Shown here: in pieces, positions 7,119-13,368 of the stretch
Layout of the letters: every line of letters begins with the position of its first letter
How positions within the stretch are numbered: position 1 is the stretch's first letter
DNA from: a virus
IMG/VR virus record: IMGVR_UViG_3300041402_000346
Coordinates: 1-43,378 of that record
Length of the DNA: 43,378 bases
Reading direction: 5' to 3' (one strand)
Made by a program: the position numbers and the translations under genes
Notes under the pieces: generated by a model
The model's input: the letters and a program-made list of their open reading frames with translations, nothing else
Told to the model about the DNA's origin: nothing
Databases searched by the model: none

Positions 7119-7828
7119 TCAAGGAAGCACTGCTGTATCTGATGGACATAGCCGACAGTCCAGTGATCGAAAACGCAAGTGGCGACCGGGAGTGGGTCAA
7201 AGGCGGTTTCACCGAGATCATGCCGCCGATGCCGGTGCCAGTCAGGTTCTACTCGCTGACCTCGTTCATCGAGTTCATCAAGATGGCCGAGGAGCGGGAC
7301 GACGCCTTCGTCCAAGTCGTATCGCCGACCCAGGTCGAGTTCGTTGGGATGCTTGACGATCGGAAGAAGCGGGCATCCTACGCCACCGCCAATCCACTGA
7401 TCGACGGCGCGTTCCAGAAGGCGACATGGATGACGCAGGACACGTTCGTCACCGACGTGCAGGCCTACTTCGCCGAAAACGAGGACCGCGCGAAGCTGCT
7501 CAAGATCGTCGGCAACGTGCGCTCCGAAGAGAGCGTGACGTTGGAGGATGATGGGGTAACTCAGAAGGTCGCGACCGCCGCCGGCGTCGTTGCGAAGCAG
7601 ATGGAGGTGATGCCGAACCCGGTGACCCTCCAACCCTACGAGACGTTCCCAGAGATCGATCAGCCCGCGCGGGAGTACATCGTCAGGTTCCGCGGCGGCG
7701 CGGAGAACGAATGTGTCAATTTTGCGCTGTTCCCGGTTCCTGACCCGAAGGCGTCTTTCAACACCTGTGTGCTGATCAGTGACTGGCTGGTGAAGAACCT
7801 CTCCAGCACCGAAATCGTCCTCGGCTGA
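7115..7828 (+). CDS. Conserved phage protein, DUF2303-like
   Basis: A 237-residue protein. SLTSFIEFIKMAEERDDAFVQV near residues 48-70, MLDDRKKRASYA near 88-99, and a C-terminal module starting FPEIDQPAREYIVRFRGG parallel the layout of DUF2303-type phage proteins. In those, a segment on the field '-S---F--Y' precedes a W/H-rich middle and a 'P-I-VRFR' beta segment. The assignment is from memory of pattern and gene order and is tentative. It is coupled to the 'replication terminator'-like gene by ATGA, suggesting a joint role, possibly in DNA metabolism. Confidence 0.5.
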   Translation: MIKEALLYLMDIADSPVIENASGDREWVKGGFTEIMPPMPVPVRFYSLTSFIEFIKMAEERDDAFVQVVSPTQVEFVGMLDDRKKRASYATANPLIDGAFQKATWMTQDTFVTDVQAYFAENEDRAKLLKIVGNVRSEESVTLEDDGVTQKVATAAGVVAKQMEVMPNPVTLQPYETFPEIDQPAREYIVRFRGGAENECVNFALFPVPDPKASFNTCVLISDWLVKNLSSTEIVLG

Positions 7829-7850
7829 GAACAACAAAAGGGGGAATCAA

Positions 7851-8468
7851 ATGGGGAGAGAGATCAGGCGCGTGCCGCCGAACTGGGAGCACCCGAGGAC
7901 GTTCCACGCGGGTCGTGGCGAGGACTTCCAAGCGATGTACGACGGGACCTTCCTGTCTGCATGGAACGAGTGGAAGCACGACCGGATGATGTACCGGATC
8001 GAGTGCCTCATCCCAACGTTCATGAGCATCGGCAGGGATGTGCTCAAGATACTGGGCTTCAAGAAATGGAAGTTCCACTACGACAAGTCGCCGCAGTACG
8101 AGTGGAACGACTTCGTCGATTACCACGGCGACAAGCCGGACGAGGAATACTACCGGCCCGCCTGGAAGAGGGGCGAGGCGACGTGGTTCCAAGTCTACGA
8201 GACGGTGAGCGAGGGGACACCAGTCACGCCGCCATTCGAGACGAAGGAGGAACTCATCCAGTACCTCATGGCGAACGGCGACTTTTGGGATCAGAAGCGG
8301 CGGCGTGAGCACCCACAGGAATCTGACAATCAGCCATGGACGGAAGAGCAGGCGCGCACATTCATCGATTCCGAATGGGCACCGTCGGCCATGGTCGTTC
8401 CCGGCGCAGGTTACGTGAGCGGAGTGCAGGGCCTCGTTGAGATGGCGAAAGAGAAAGGAAACTCATGA
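7851..8468 (+). CDS. Conserved phage hypothetical protein (REVRRVP family type)
   Basis: A 205-residue protein starting MGREIRRVPPNWEHPR, preceded by AAAGGGGGAATCAA. The order of blocks is one I recognise from many phages: REIRRVPxxWxHP at the N-terminus, PDEEYYRPAW near residue 95, YETVSEGTPVTPPFETKEEL near 119-138, YLMANGDFW, then WTEEQARTFIDSEWAPSAMV and VSG near the end. The protein is widespread but, as far as I know, of unknown function. It is cytosolic, with no signal or membrane segment. ATGA coupling joins it to the next gene. Confidence 0.7.
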   Translation: MGREIRRVPPNWEHPRTFHAGRGEDFQAMYDGTFLSAWNEWKHDRMMYRIECLIPTFMSIGRDVLKILGFKKWKFHYDKSPQYEWNDFVDYHGDKPDEEYYRPAWKRGEATWFQVYETVSEGTPVTPPFETKEELIQYLMANGDFWDQKRRREHPQESDNQPWTEEQARTFIDSEWAPSAMVVPGAGYVSGVQGLVEMAKEKGNS

Positions 8469-8758
8469 CCAAGGAAAAGAAACAGCAGGATCGGGCGCAG
8501 GCCGCTGCGCTCGATCTGTTCAACACGCTTGCGCGGCTCGGGATCTGGCGTTGCCACCTCGTGATGGGAGACAAGCTGACGGGCGAGTTCGATGAGTTGA
8601 CTGTCACCGGGATGCAGGAGGCCGCGCTGGCCTCTGATCTCGACGACATCACCGTGACCCTCGCCAAGAAGCCGCTGGTTAAGGAGATGATGATCGAGGC
8701 AACGCCTGACGGGGTGACAGAAGGAGAGGAGGTAGTCGGAGATGCCGAGCAACTGTAG
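8465..8758 (+). CDS. Hypothetical protein, 97 aa
   Basis: A 97-residue protein starting MTKEKKQQDRAQAAALDLFN, coupled upstream by an ATGA overlap with GAAAGGAAACTC as ribosome-binding site. It seems to be a helix, a beta hairpin (LVMGDKLTGEFDELTV) and an acidic tail. No family is recognised. It overlaps the downstream zinc-ribbon gene by 17 bases. Confidence 0.5.
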   Translation: MTKEKKQQDRAQAAALDLFNTLARLGIWRCHLVMGDKLTGEFDELTVTGMQEAALASDLDDITVTLAKKPLVKEMMIEATPDGVTEGEEVVGDAEQL

Positions 8759-8939
8759 AACCTGCGGAGCGACGATCACATGGGTGACATTCGAAAGCGG
8801 CAAAAAAGCACCGCTCGACTTCCCCGGCGAGAAGCGGATCGTTGTCGATTCGGACGGCGTCGCCCACGTCTACGACACGTTCGTTTCTCATTTCGTGACA
8901 TGCCCAGACGCAGCCGAGCATCGGAAGGGGAAGAAATGA
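8742..8939 (+). CDS. Small zinc-ribbon phage protein
   Basis: A 65-residue protein with C5-x2-C8 (CRTCGATITWV) at the start and H50 plus C54 (HFVTCPDA) at the end, a zinc-ribbon type I recognise from many actinobacterial and proteobacterial phages (CR-CG-PI-W, G---PLD, H---CP-A). The middle holds beta strands (GKKAPLDFPGEKRIVVD). Such proteins presumably bind zinc; any nucleic-acid target is unknown. The start follows AGGAGGTAGTCGGAG, a canonical site rather than the AAGGGGGA form. Confidence 0.65.
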   Translation: MPSNCRTCGATITWVTFESGKKAPLDFPGEKRIVVDSDGVAHVYDTFVSHFVTCPDAAEHRKGKK

Positions 8940-9172
8940 ACAGGCGCGGATTCATGGCGGCGGCGGCTGGGTTCCTGATGGCTCCATTCGAGAGGAAGCC
9001 ACCCGAGGTTCATTGGCTTGGGGCGATTGAGATGGATCCCAACCCAGCGTCTCTCGATCCGCTCCTTGGACACGATGAATCTGTGCTGGTGGTCATGGAC
9101 GACAATGGAGAATGGCACCAAATCCCTCCGCTCAGAAACACGTTTCCAATTTCATTCAAGGAGGAAGCATGA
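8936..9172 (+). CDS. Small protein with twin-arginine-type leader
   Basis: A 78-residue protein whose ATG overlaps the previous stop (ATGA) after GAAGGGGAAG. It begins MNRRGFMAAAAGFLMAP, a compact twin-arginine (Tat) leader: RRGF followed by a short Ala-rich hydrophobic stretch. The remaining 60 residues are acidic (HDESVLVVMDDNGEWHQIP) and not recognised. A Tat signal on so small a phage protein is unusual; lipidation is not indicated. Export through the host Tat pathway is inferred from the leader only. A second Tat-like leader lies at 11440-11994. Confidence 0.55.
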   Translation: MNRRGFMAAAAGFLMAPFERKPPEVHWLGAIEMDPNPASLDPLLGHDESVLVVMDDNGEWHQIPPLRNTFPISFKEEA

Positions 9173-9486
9173 AGCCGATCGATTTCCCAGCAAGCAACAT
9201 AGTCATCGCCAAGGGGCAGGATCAGTACATGGAGCTCCCGGCTCACATCGACAAAGAGGGAATCGGGGGTGCGGTCACTTCCTGTTGGAAGCTGACCTTC
9301 TCAGAGCGGCTGCGGGTTCTGTTCACGGGGAGGATGTGGATATCATCCCTGACCTTCTTCAACAAACTCCAACCGGTCAGCCTCGGGGTTACCGTGCCGA
9401 TCTACAGGTGGGGGGCGAATACATCTGAGCCAGAGACGATGATCGTCGCCGAACTCGCCAAGGAGAAAGAACGCACACTACTGTAA
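9169..9486 (+). CDS. Conserved phage hypothetical protein
   Basis: A 105-residue protein, MKPIDFPASNIVIAKGQDQY at the start, with a strong canonical site (AAGGAGGAAGC) and an ATGA overlap with the previous gene. KGQDQYMELPAHID followed by a Trp-containing segment, FSERLRVLFTGRMWISSLTF and a strand with QPVSL is a pattern I have seen in small proteins of diverse phages (the LxxRxRxLxTGxxW block). Function is unknown. The C-terminal 25 residues are charged. Confidence 0.6.
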   Translation: MKPIDFPASNIVIAKGQDQYMELPAHIDKEGIGGAVTSCWKLTFSERLRVLFTGRMWISSLTFFNKLQPVSLGVTVPIYRWGANTSEPETMIVAELAKEKERTLL

Positions 9487-9495
9487 GGGGGAATC

Positions 9496-9795
9496 ATGAC
9501 GAAGAAGAAAGTGCATTGGTACGGGGTCAGGACGTTTTCATACGACACATCGATCATCAAGGTCGAGGTCGTCAGGGAGACGCCGAAGCGGATCTACCTC
9601 GCCGAGAACCAGGGGGATGTCTACTTCCGCAAGTCGATGTTGAAGGCCTCGAGCTACGAGCGATGGTTCCCGGTTCGCGATGAGGCTGTCGCCGACAAGC
9701 TGAAGAGGCTCAAGCGGGACTTCAAGGCCGCAACCGATGGCAAGACCGAAGCGAAGAACCGCCTCACCGAGTTCAAGGAGGCGGAAAATGTTTGA
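9496..9795 (+). CDS. Hypothetical protein, 99 aa
   Basis: A 99-residue protein beginning MTKKKVHWYGVRTFSYDT, directly preceded by TAAGGGGGAATC. The N-terminal 60 residues are beta strands (IIKVEVVRETPKRIYLAENQG) consistent with a small barrel. The C-terminal 35 residues are a basic helix (KLKRLKRDFKAATDGK). It overlaps the next gene by eight bases. No recognised family; nucleic-acid binding is possible from its charge pattern only. Confidence 0.55.
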   Translation: MTKKKVHWYGVRTFSYDTSIIKVEVVRETPKRIYLAENQGDVYFRKSMLKASSYERWFPVRDEAVADKLKRLKRDFKAATDGKTEAKNRLTEFKEAENV

Positions 9796-10048
9796 AGGCG
9801 AACTCTGGTCTGCGGAAGAGGACGTGAAGTGGTGCGCCAACGTCGCACTCGCGGCGGGAGGGATCGTCATTTTTGCCGGGGTGATCTTCGCGGGATACGC
9901 CGAGTCCGCGTCGGTCAAGTGCTACACGATCACGGCCTCGCTGATCTTCGGAGCGATGTTCCTGGCGGTCGGCGCCGCATCTCACTGGTGGGTCCGCAAG
10001 TCGATCGAGCGAACGACGATCGGGCGGTTGGACGGGGGGCAGGGGTGA
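9788..10048 (+). CDS. Small membrane protein, two transmembrane segments
   Basis: An 86-residue protein. The ATG at 9788 is preceded by AAGGAGGCGGAAA. Two hydrophobic segments stand out: residues about 17-37 (VALAAGGIVIFAGVIFAG) and about 48-68 (ITASLIFGAMFLAVGAAS), then a basic C-terminal tail. Layout (short acidic N-terminus, two spans, basic end) is holin-like in topology, but its place in the early arm, far from the lysis cassette, argues for another inner-membrane role. The stop overlaps the next start as GTGA. Confidence 0.6.
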   Translation: MFEGELWSAEEDVKWCANVALAAGGIVIFAGVIFAGYAESASVKCYTITASLIFGAMFLAVGAASHWWVRKSIERTTIGRLDGGQG

Positions 10049-10305
10049 AGATCTGCCCATGCTGCGGCTCGCACGTCGGCAAGATCCGAGAAATGCAAAC
10101 CGAGTTCAAATCAATGAAATCCAAATGCCGCACGATGGCCGCTGTGGTCGATGCGGCTGATGCGCTCGTGAGTATCGCCGCACATGATTCCAACGACACT
10201 ACCGCTGTAACCAACGCGGCATGTGCGCTCGAACTCGTGGTCCACGACTACCGCGAGGTCGTCAAACGGATCGAAGAAGAGGAGGGGGAAGATGCTATTC
10301 AATAG
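10045..10305 (+). CDS. Small Cys-rich-headed helical protein
   Basis: An 86-residue protein translated from a GTG that overlaps the previous stop (GTGA) behind GGGGGGCAGG. It opens with KICPCCGSHVGKI, a half zinc-ribbon, then continues as helix (AAVVDAADALVSIAAHD and ALELVVHDYREVVKRIEEEE). With only one extra Cys (in KCRTM), zinc binding would need dimerisation or partner ligands. No family is recognised. Confidence 0.5.
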   Translation: MKICPCCGSHVGKIREMQTEFKSMKSKCRTMAAVVDAADALVSIAAHDSNDTTAVTNAACALELVVHDYREVVKRIEEEEGEDAIQ

Positions 10306-10558
10306 GATGGTCGTTCTGAACGTCGAGAGAGAGACGCTTGAGGAGGCGGCGAGGTTCGTCTACAAACTAACCGACAACGATGGAGCCGAGACGGGGGTCA
10401 ATCACTTCGGCGTCGCCGAGATCAAGCTGCTCGACAACGGCTGGGTGAAGGTGACACGCCACGATACCGGCGTCGAGTGCTTCCCGCCGAGCCGCGCCGT
10501 CACACTTGAACTCGGCCCAGTCATCCACGCCGTTTCTGACCGGCCATCTCATGGCTGA
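10292..10558 (+). CDS. Hypothetical protein, 88 aa
   Basis: An 88-residue protein starting MLFNRMVVLNVERETLEEAA, behind GGAGGGGGAAG. The single helix plus beta strands (GVAEIKLLDNGWVKVTRHDTGVECFPPSRAVTLEL) suggest a small two-layer fold. It overlaps the upstream gene by 14 bases and the downstream QueC-like gene by eight, so the three are likely one translational unit. It is not a recognised 7-deazaguanine pathway enzyme. Confidence 0.5.
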   Translation: MLFNRMVVLNVERETLEEAARFVYKLTDNDGAETGVNHFGVAEIKLLDNGWVKVTRHDTGVECFPPSRAVTLELGPVIHAVSDRPSHG

Positions 10559-11201
10559 GAAGCCCAAGACCATCGTCCTGCTATCCGGCGGGATGAACTC
10601 GGCGGCGATGCTCTACGACATTGTCACGTTCGAGAAGGCCGAGGTCCTCGACTGCATGATCTTCGACTCGTACCAGCCGAGCGAGGATGTCGCTTGCGCG
10701 CGGGGGTTGTGCGAGAGGCTCGGAATCTCGTTCTCGCTGTGGAACCTCGAGCCCGCTCCGATAATCTCCTCATGCGGCTGGGATTCGCCGGAGGTCATCA
10801 CGAAGGAATTCTCCGCCGACCTCCGCAACACCTGCTTCCTGCAGATGCTCGTCGCTGCGGTGCGCTACGCGAAGCTCGCCGGGGCCGAGTCGGTCACCGC
10901 CGGATTCTGTTACAAGGATGTCGAATTCGACCTGTTGGAGTTCGCCGACACCGCGGCGTTGCTCTGGAACCTCGAGACGACATTCAACTTCCCGATGTGG
11001 GATCTCGAAAAGTGGGAGATCTTCAAGCTCGCCGAGGATCTCAACCGGGTGGTCGAGGTGCTCGGTAGCTCCCACTCCTGCCTTATCCATGACCGCGATG
11101 TCCAGCACCCATGGGGCTACGGCTGCGGCTCGTGCGACGGGTGCGTCCGGCGGTGGCGGGCGTGGGAGGAGCACCTCGAAAGAAAGAAAGGGGAAGGCTG
11201 A
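10551..11201 (+). CDS. queC: QueC-like 7-cyano-7-deazaguanine synthase
   Basis: A 216-residue protein of the ATP-pyrophosphatase (PP-loop) class. TIVLLSGGMNSAAM (residues 7-20) is the ATP-binding loop, and C177 with C192-x2-C195-x2-C198 (GCGSCDGCVRR) is the QueC zinc site. The family converts 7-carboxy-7-deazaguanine to preQ0 using ATP and ammonia; phages use preQ0-type bases for tRNA queuosine or for 7-deazaguanine DNA modification. Here the loop reads SGGMNS instead of the usual SGG(L/M)DS, an Asp-to-Asn change. Between the two sites lie RNTCFLQMLVAAVRYAKLAGAESVTAGF and FNFPMWDLEKWEIFKLA, fitting QueC. No QueD, QueE, FolE or DpdA is seen in the window. Confidence 0.75.
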   Translation: MAEKPKTIVLLSGGMNSAAMLYDIVTFEKAEVLDCMIFDSYQPSEDVACARGLCERLGISFSLWNLEPAPIISSCGWDSPEVITKEFSADLRNTCFLQMLVAAVRYAKLAGAESVTAGFCYKDVEFDLLEFADTAALLWNLETTFNFPMWDLEKWEIFKLAEDLNRVVEVLGSSHSCLIHDRDVQHPWGYGCGSCDGCVRRWRAWEEHLERKKGEG

Positions 11202-11440
11202 TGAAGACTGAAATGGAATGGACAACGATCAAATATGAAGGCGAAAAGATACAGGCGATGGACTTCCTGGATGGGATCCGCGTGAGATTTTTTCCTCATC
11301 TGCACCCACAGGATGATCCGAGTATTTTCGTTCCCGGCTGGAGAGTCGAGCAACAGCGCGGAGACGCGGACGGCCCCAGGCTCATCCGGCGCAAGGTCAC
11401 GCTACCGACCTACCACATCGCGCTCGTGCCGGAGGGGTGA
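11201..11440 (+). CDS. Hypothetical protein, 79 aa
   Basis: A 79-residue protein sharing one base with the QueC stop (TGATG), behind AAAGGGGAAGGC. It appears all-beta (WTTIKYEGEKIQAMDFLDG, then RKVTLPTYHIALVPE) with a Pro-rich centre. No family is recognised. Its tight coupling to queC makes a functional link possible, but nothing in the residues supports one. Confidence 0.5.
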   Translation: MKTEMEWTTIKYEGEKIQAMDFLDGIRVRFFPHLHPQDDPSIFVPGWRVEQQRGDADGPRLIRRKVTLPTYHIALVPEG

Positions 11441-11994
11441 TGACGGATGAAAACAAGCTGAGTCGTCGAGGGTTTCTTGGGATGCTCGGGGCGGTTGGGG
11501 CGGCACCCCTGGTGATCAGCCTCCCGCTGCCGGAACCGGCACCACCGACCAAGGAGATGCAGCCATTCTATCTCGGAGCCGAGGAGCGAGCGTTGCCGGG
11601 GGCTCGCTTGGAGTTCGAGAAGGATGGCCGGTGGTATCAGGCTGGGCAACTCCTTGAGGTCAGCGGACCGACTTACAGCTTCACCGATCAGACCTCACAA
11701 CAGTGGGCGGCGCCCGCGCCGGCGAGTGCTGGTAATTTGGAACTCTGTTTGGCCGGAGGGTCGCTTGACGTTGCGATTCTCGGTCTGATCCACAGACAGG
11801 AGCCGGTCACGTTCCGGCTGATCCACCCGGCCCCCGACAGGGAGTACGGTTCGATGTGGGAGTTCGAAGCGTACGTCACCGACTACAAGATTGATATACC
11901 GAGGGCTGACGCTGGTCCGATGGAGACGATGCTTTCTCTTGCGATCAATGGTCAGCCGCAATTCACGATCTACAAAGGCGGAGCGGAAACATGA
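11440..11994 (+). CDS. Exported protein with twin-arginine leader
   Basis: A 184-residue protein from ATG 11440 (GTG 11437 adds one residue). It begins MTDENKLSRRGFLGMLGAVG, a textbook Tat leader: SRRGFLG, a hydrophobic stretch AAPLVISLPLP and likely cleavage near residue 34. The mature part is beta-rich (GARLEFEKDGRWYQAGQLLEV) with a C-terminal module (PVTFRLIHPAPD, WEFEAYVTDYKIDIPRAD, SLAINGQPQF) reminiscent of small phage jelly-roll or beta-sandwich proteins. That tail resembles pieces of tail-tube or virion proteins, so the leader may be acquired. Function unknown. Confidence 0.6.
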   Translation: MTDENKLSRRGFLGMLGAVGAAPLVISLPLPEPAPPTKEMQPFYLGAEERALPGARLEFEKDGRWYQAGQLLEVSGPTYSFTDQTSQQWAAPAPASAGNLELCLAGGSLDVAILGLIHRQEPVTFRLIHPAPDREYGSMWEFEAYVTDYKIDIPRADAGPMETMLSLAINGQPQFTIYKGGAET

Positions 11995-12218
11995 GGGTCA
12001 AAATCATCAAAGTCAGCAAGGAGACGATGGCCGGGTTCCTCAAGGCGGACAGAAGGCACACCACGAGCAACGCGCCCGATGACCTCAGGGTGGTCTCGGT
12101 CAGAGAGACTCGACACCCATTCGTCTTCGAGGTCGTCTGCGAGAGCCAAACCTTCCCTGACGTGAGGCCGGAGGAGATCCCAGGAGAGTTCGTCGTCGAA
12201 TTCACGCAAGACGCCTAG
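11991..12218 (+). CDS. Hypothetical protein, 75 aa
   Basis: A 75-residue protein coupled to the Tat-leader gene by an ATGA overlap. It starts MRVKIIKVSKETMAGFLKAD and is alpha/beta with VVSVRETRHPFVFEVVCES in the middle. No family is recognised. It is the last gene before the only sizeable gap in the left arm, and the hairpin at 12228-12264 begins ten bases after its stop. Confidence 0.5.
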   Translation: MRVKIIKVSKETMAGFLKADRRHTTSNAPDDLRVVSVRETRHPFVFEVVCESQTFPDVRPEEIPGEFVVEFTQDA

Positions 12219-12227
12219 AATCGCCCC

Positions 12228-12264
12228 TGTGGCCGCGCGGGGCCCGGACGCCCACGCGGTCGCA
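12228..12264. terminator. Strong GC-rich hairpin at end of left operon
   Basis: Arms 12228-12241 and 12251-12264 pair over 14 positions with one C-A mismatch and two G-U pairs, closing a nine-base loop (GCCCGGACG). It lies ten bases after the stop of the preceding gene. No run of T follows on either strand, so intrinsic termination is unproven; a Rho-assisted or 3'-end-stabilising role is also possible. Because the arms are nearly symmetric, it could fold in transcripts arriving from either direction. Confidence 0.45.
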
Positions 12265-12309
12265 GGATTCCTCTCAATCGCTCCTATCCCGCCCAGCAAC
12301 CGGATATCG

Positions 12310-12318
12310 TGTTAGAAT
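12310..12318 (+). promoter_or_regulatory. Extended -10 promoter candidate before the last left-arm gene
   Basis: TGTTAGAAT is an extended -10 element (TG-n-TAGAAT, one mismatch from TATAAT). The ATG of the next gene begins seven bases after it, so transcription would start at or within a base or two of the start codon. No AGGAGG-like site precedes that ATG, consistent with a leaderless message. No good -35 box is seen about 17 bases upstream, as expected for some extended -10 promoters. Confidence 0.4.
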
Positions 12319-12324
12319 CTCTTT

Positions 12325-12573
12325 ATGCCTACCCTGCCCTGCGAAGTTTGTGGTCACCCCGTCGAAATTGTCCCCGGCAAGGTCAAAAAGCGATACCACC
12401 TCCCCTGCAAACGCTTCCGAAATTATCTCGAAGCTGCGGTGCGGGCGGTGAAGGAGATCGAACCGAAGCCCACGCCTGAGGCGGCAAAGAAAATCAAGCA
12501 CAACACCTTCGTGGCCCTGTGCCGGATCGGGGCGACGGTCCAGCCCCGAGATCAGTTCGGTCAGTTTTGCTAA
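12325..12573 (+). CDS. Small zinc-binding protein (CxxC-HxxC type)
   Basis: An 82-residue protein. C6-x2-C9 (CEVCGHPV) and H25-x2-C28 (YHLPCKRF) form a likely zinc site, followed by a basic helical region (FRNYLEAAVRAVKEIEP). The layout matches small phage proteins with CEVCGKP at the start and a C-x-x-F/RF helix, often assumed to bind nucleic acid. It has its own promoter candidate and no ribosome-binding site. It ends exactly where the minus-strand arm ends: its TAA and the spanin gene's stop overlap tail to tail. Confidence 0.6.
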   Translation: MPTLPCEVCGHPVEIVPGKVKKRYHLPCKRFRNYLEAAVRAVKEIEPKPTPEAAKKIKHNTFVALCRIGATVQPRDQFGQFC

Positions 12574-12935
12574 TCGGGAGGGGCGTCGGGGATCTCGTAC
12601 GTCTCCTCGATTGTCCCGATGAATCGCTCCCGCTCCTCGAGGGCCTTGATCCTGGCGACCCTGAGCACCTCCCGCTCACTGCTCACCCGCTCAACCTCCA
12701 ACGACCAGTCCTTGAGTTCCTGCTCGGTCGCCTCCGGGCCTGGTCGAGCCGGGTAGTCCGGCAGGACCAGCAGCGGCAGCGGCTTGAACCGCAGGATCAC
12801 CGGGTAGGGCTTGGGAATTTCCTTGAACGTGTAGGTGGTTTCGCATGGCGGACAAACGCGAGAAGACTCACACGCACATAATGGAAGGAGTGCGCCGAGC
12901 ATGAAGAGGATCAGCGCATTTTTGTTATTGTTCAT
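12570..12935 (-). CDS. o-spanin-like outer-membrane lipoprotein (Rz1-type)
   Basis: A 121-residue protein with an N-terminal signal MNNNKNALILFMLGALLPLCAC. The Cys of LCAC (about residue 22) is a near-match to a lipobox. The body has Pro-rich segments (IPKPYPVILRFKPLPLLVLP) and a charged helix (SLEVERVSSEREVLRVARIK). It directly follows, and overlaps by 11 bases, a membrane-anchored coiled-coil protein. This two-gene order is that of spanins, which fuse inner and outer membranes in the last step of lysis of Gram-negative hosts. It is longer than typical Rz1 but plausible. Confidence 0.6.
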   Translation of the reverse strand: MNNNKNALILFMLGALLPLCACESSRVCPPCETTYTFKEIPKPYPVILRFKPLPLLVLPDYPARPGPEATEQELKDWSLEVERVSSEREVLRVARIKALEERERFIGTIEETYEIPDAPPD

Positions 12936-13368
12936 GCGAGCCCCCCGCGATTGCCGCCAAGACTAATTCAAATGTCTGACACGTATCCAGTGGGACCGCC
13001 CGCGCGACGAGGTCCTCGTGCTCACGCTCGAGCCGATCGAGGGCCTCTCGAGCCTCTGCGATCTCACGGGTCCTGATCGAGGCCGCGTCGATGGCGCCCT
13101 GCATCCGCACACCCTTGGAAGCCATCTCGTTGACATCGGCAACGACGGCGTCCAGCTTCTCTTCGAACGAGGCCCGGTTGGACTGACACAGCACCAGGGC
13201 CTCGGACCAGGCGTCCGCATTCACGCGCTCGATCTTCAGTTCTGCCTTGAGCTTCACGTTCGCCTTGCCGAGCCTCCACCCGTTGACCGTCCACCCGGCC
13301 CCGAAGAGCCCGCCGACGATTGCGGAGACGATCAGCACCTGCCCCCAAATTGGAATCAACTTGATCAT
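12925..13368 (-). CDS. i-spanin-like protein (Rz-type)
   Basis: A 147-residue protein. The N-terminal single transmembrane segment (VLIVSAIVGGLFGAGWTV, residues about 11-28) is followed by long periplasmic coiled-coil helices (ANVKLKAELKIERVNADAWSEAL and IREIAEAREALDRLEREHED-type heptads). This is the architecture of inner-membrane spanins. It overlaps the upstream holin candidate by four bases (stop-start) and the o-spanin by 11. Cysteines at LVLCQSN and LDTCQTF could form intermolecular disulfides, as in Rz. Its position at the end of the late arm supports a lysis role. Confidence 0.7.
   Translation of the reverse strand: MIKLIPIWGQVLIVSAIVGGLFGAGWTVNGWRLGKANVKLKAELKIERVNADAWSEALVLCQSNRASFEEKLDAVVADVNEMASKGVRMQGAIDAASIRTREIAEAREALDRLEREHEDLVARAVPLDTCQTFELVLAAIAGGSHEQ

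Noticed and set aside
12519-12881. Plus-strand frame opposite the o-spanin
   Set aside because: It is Leu/Arg/Pro-rich, has no ribosome-binding site, and the opposite strand encodes a signal peptide and spanin-like protein.
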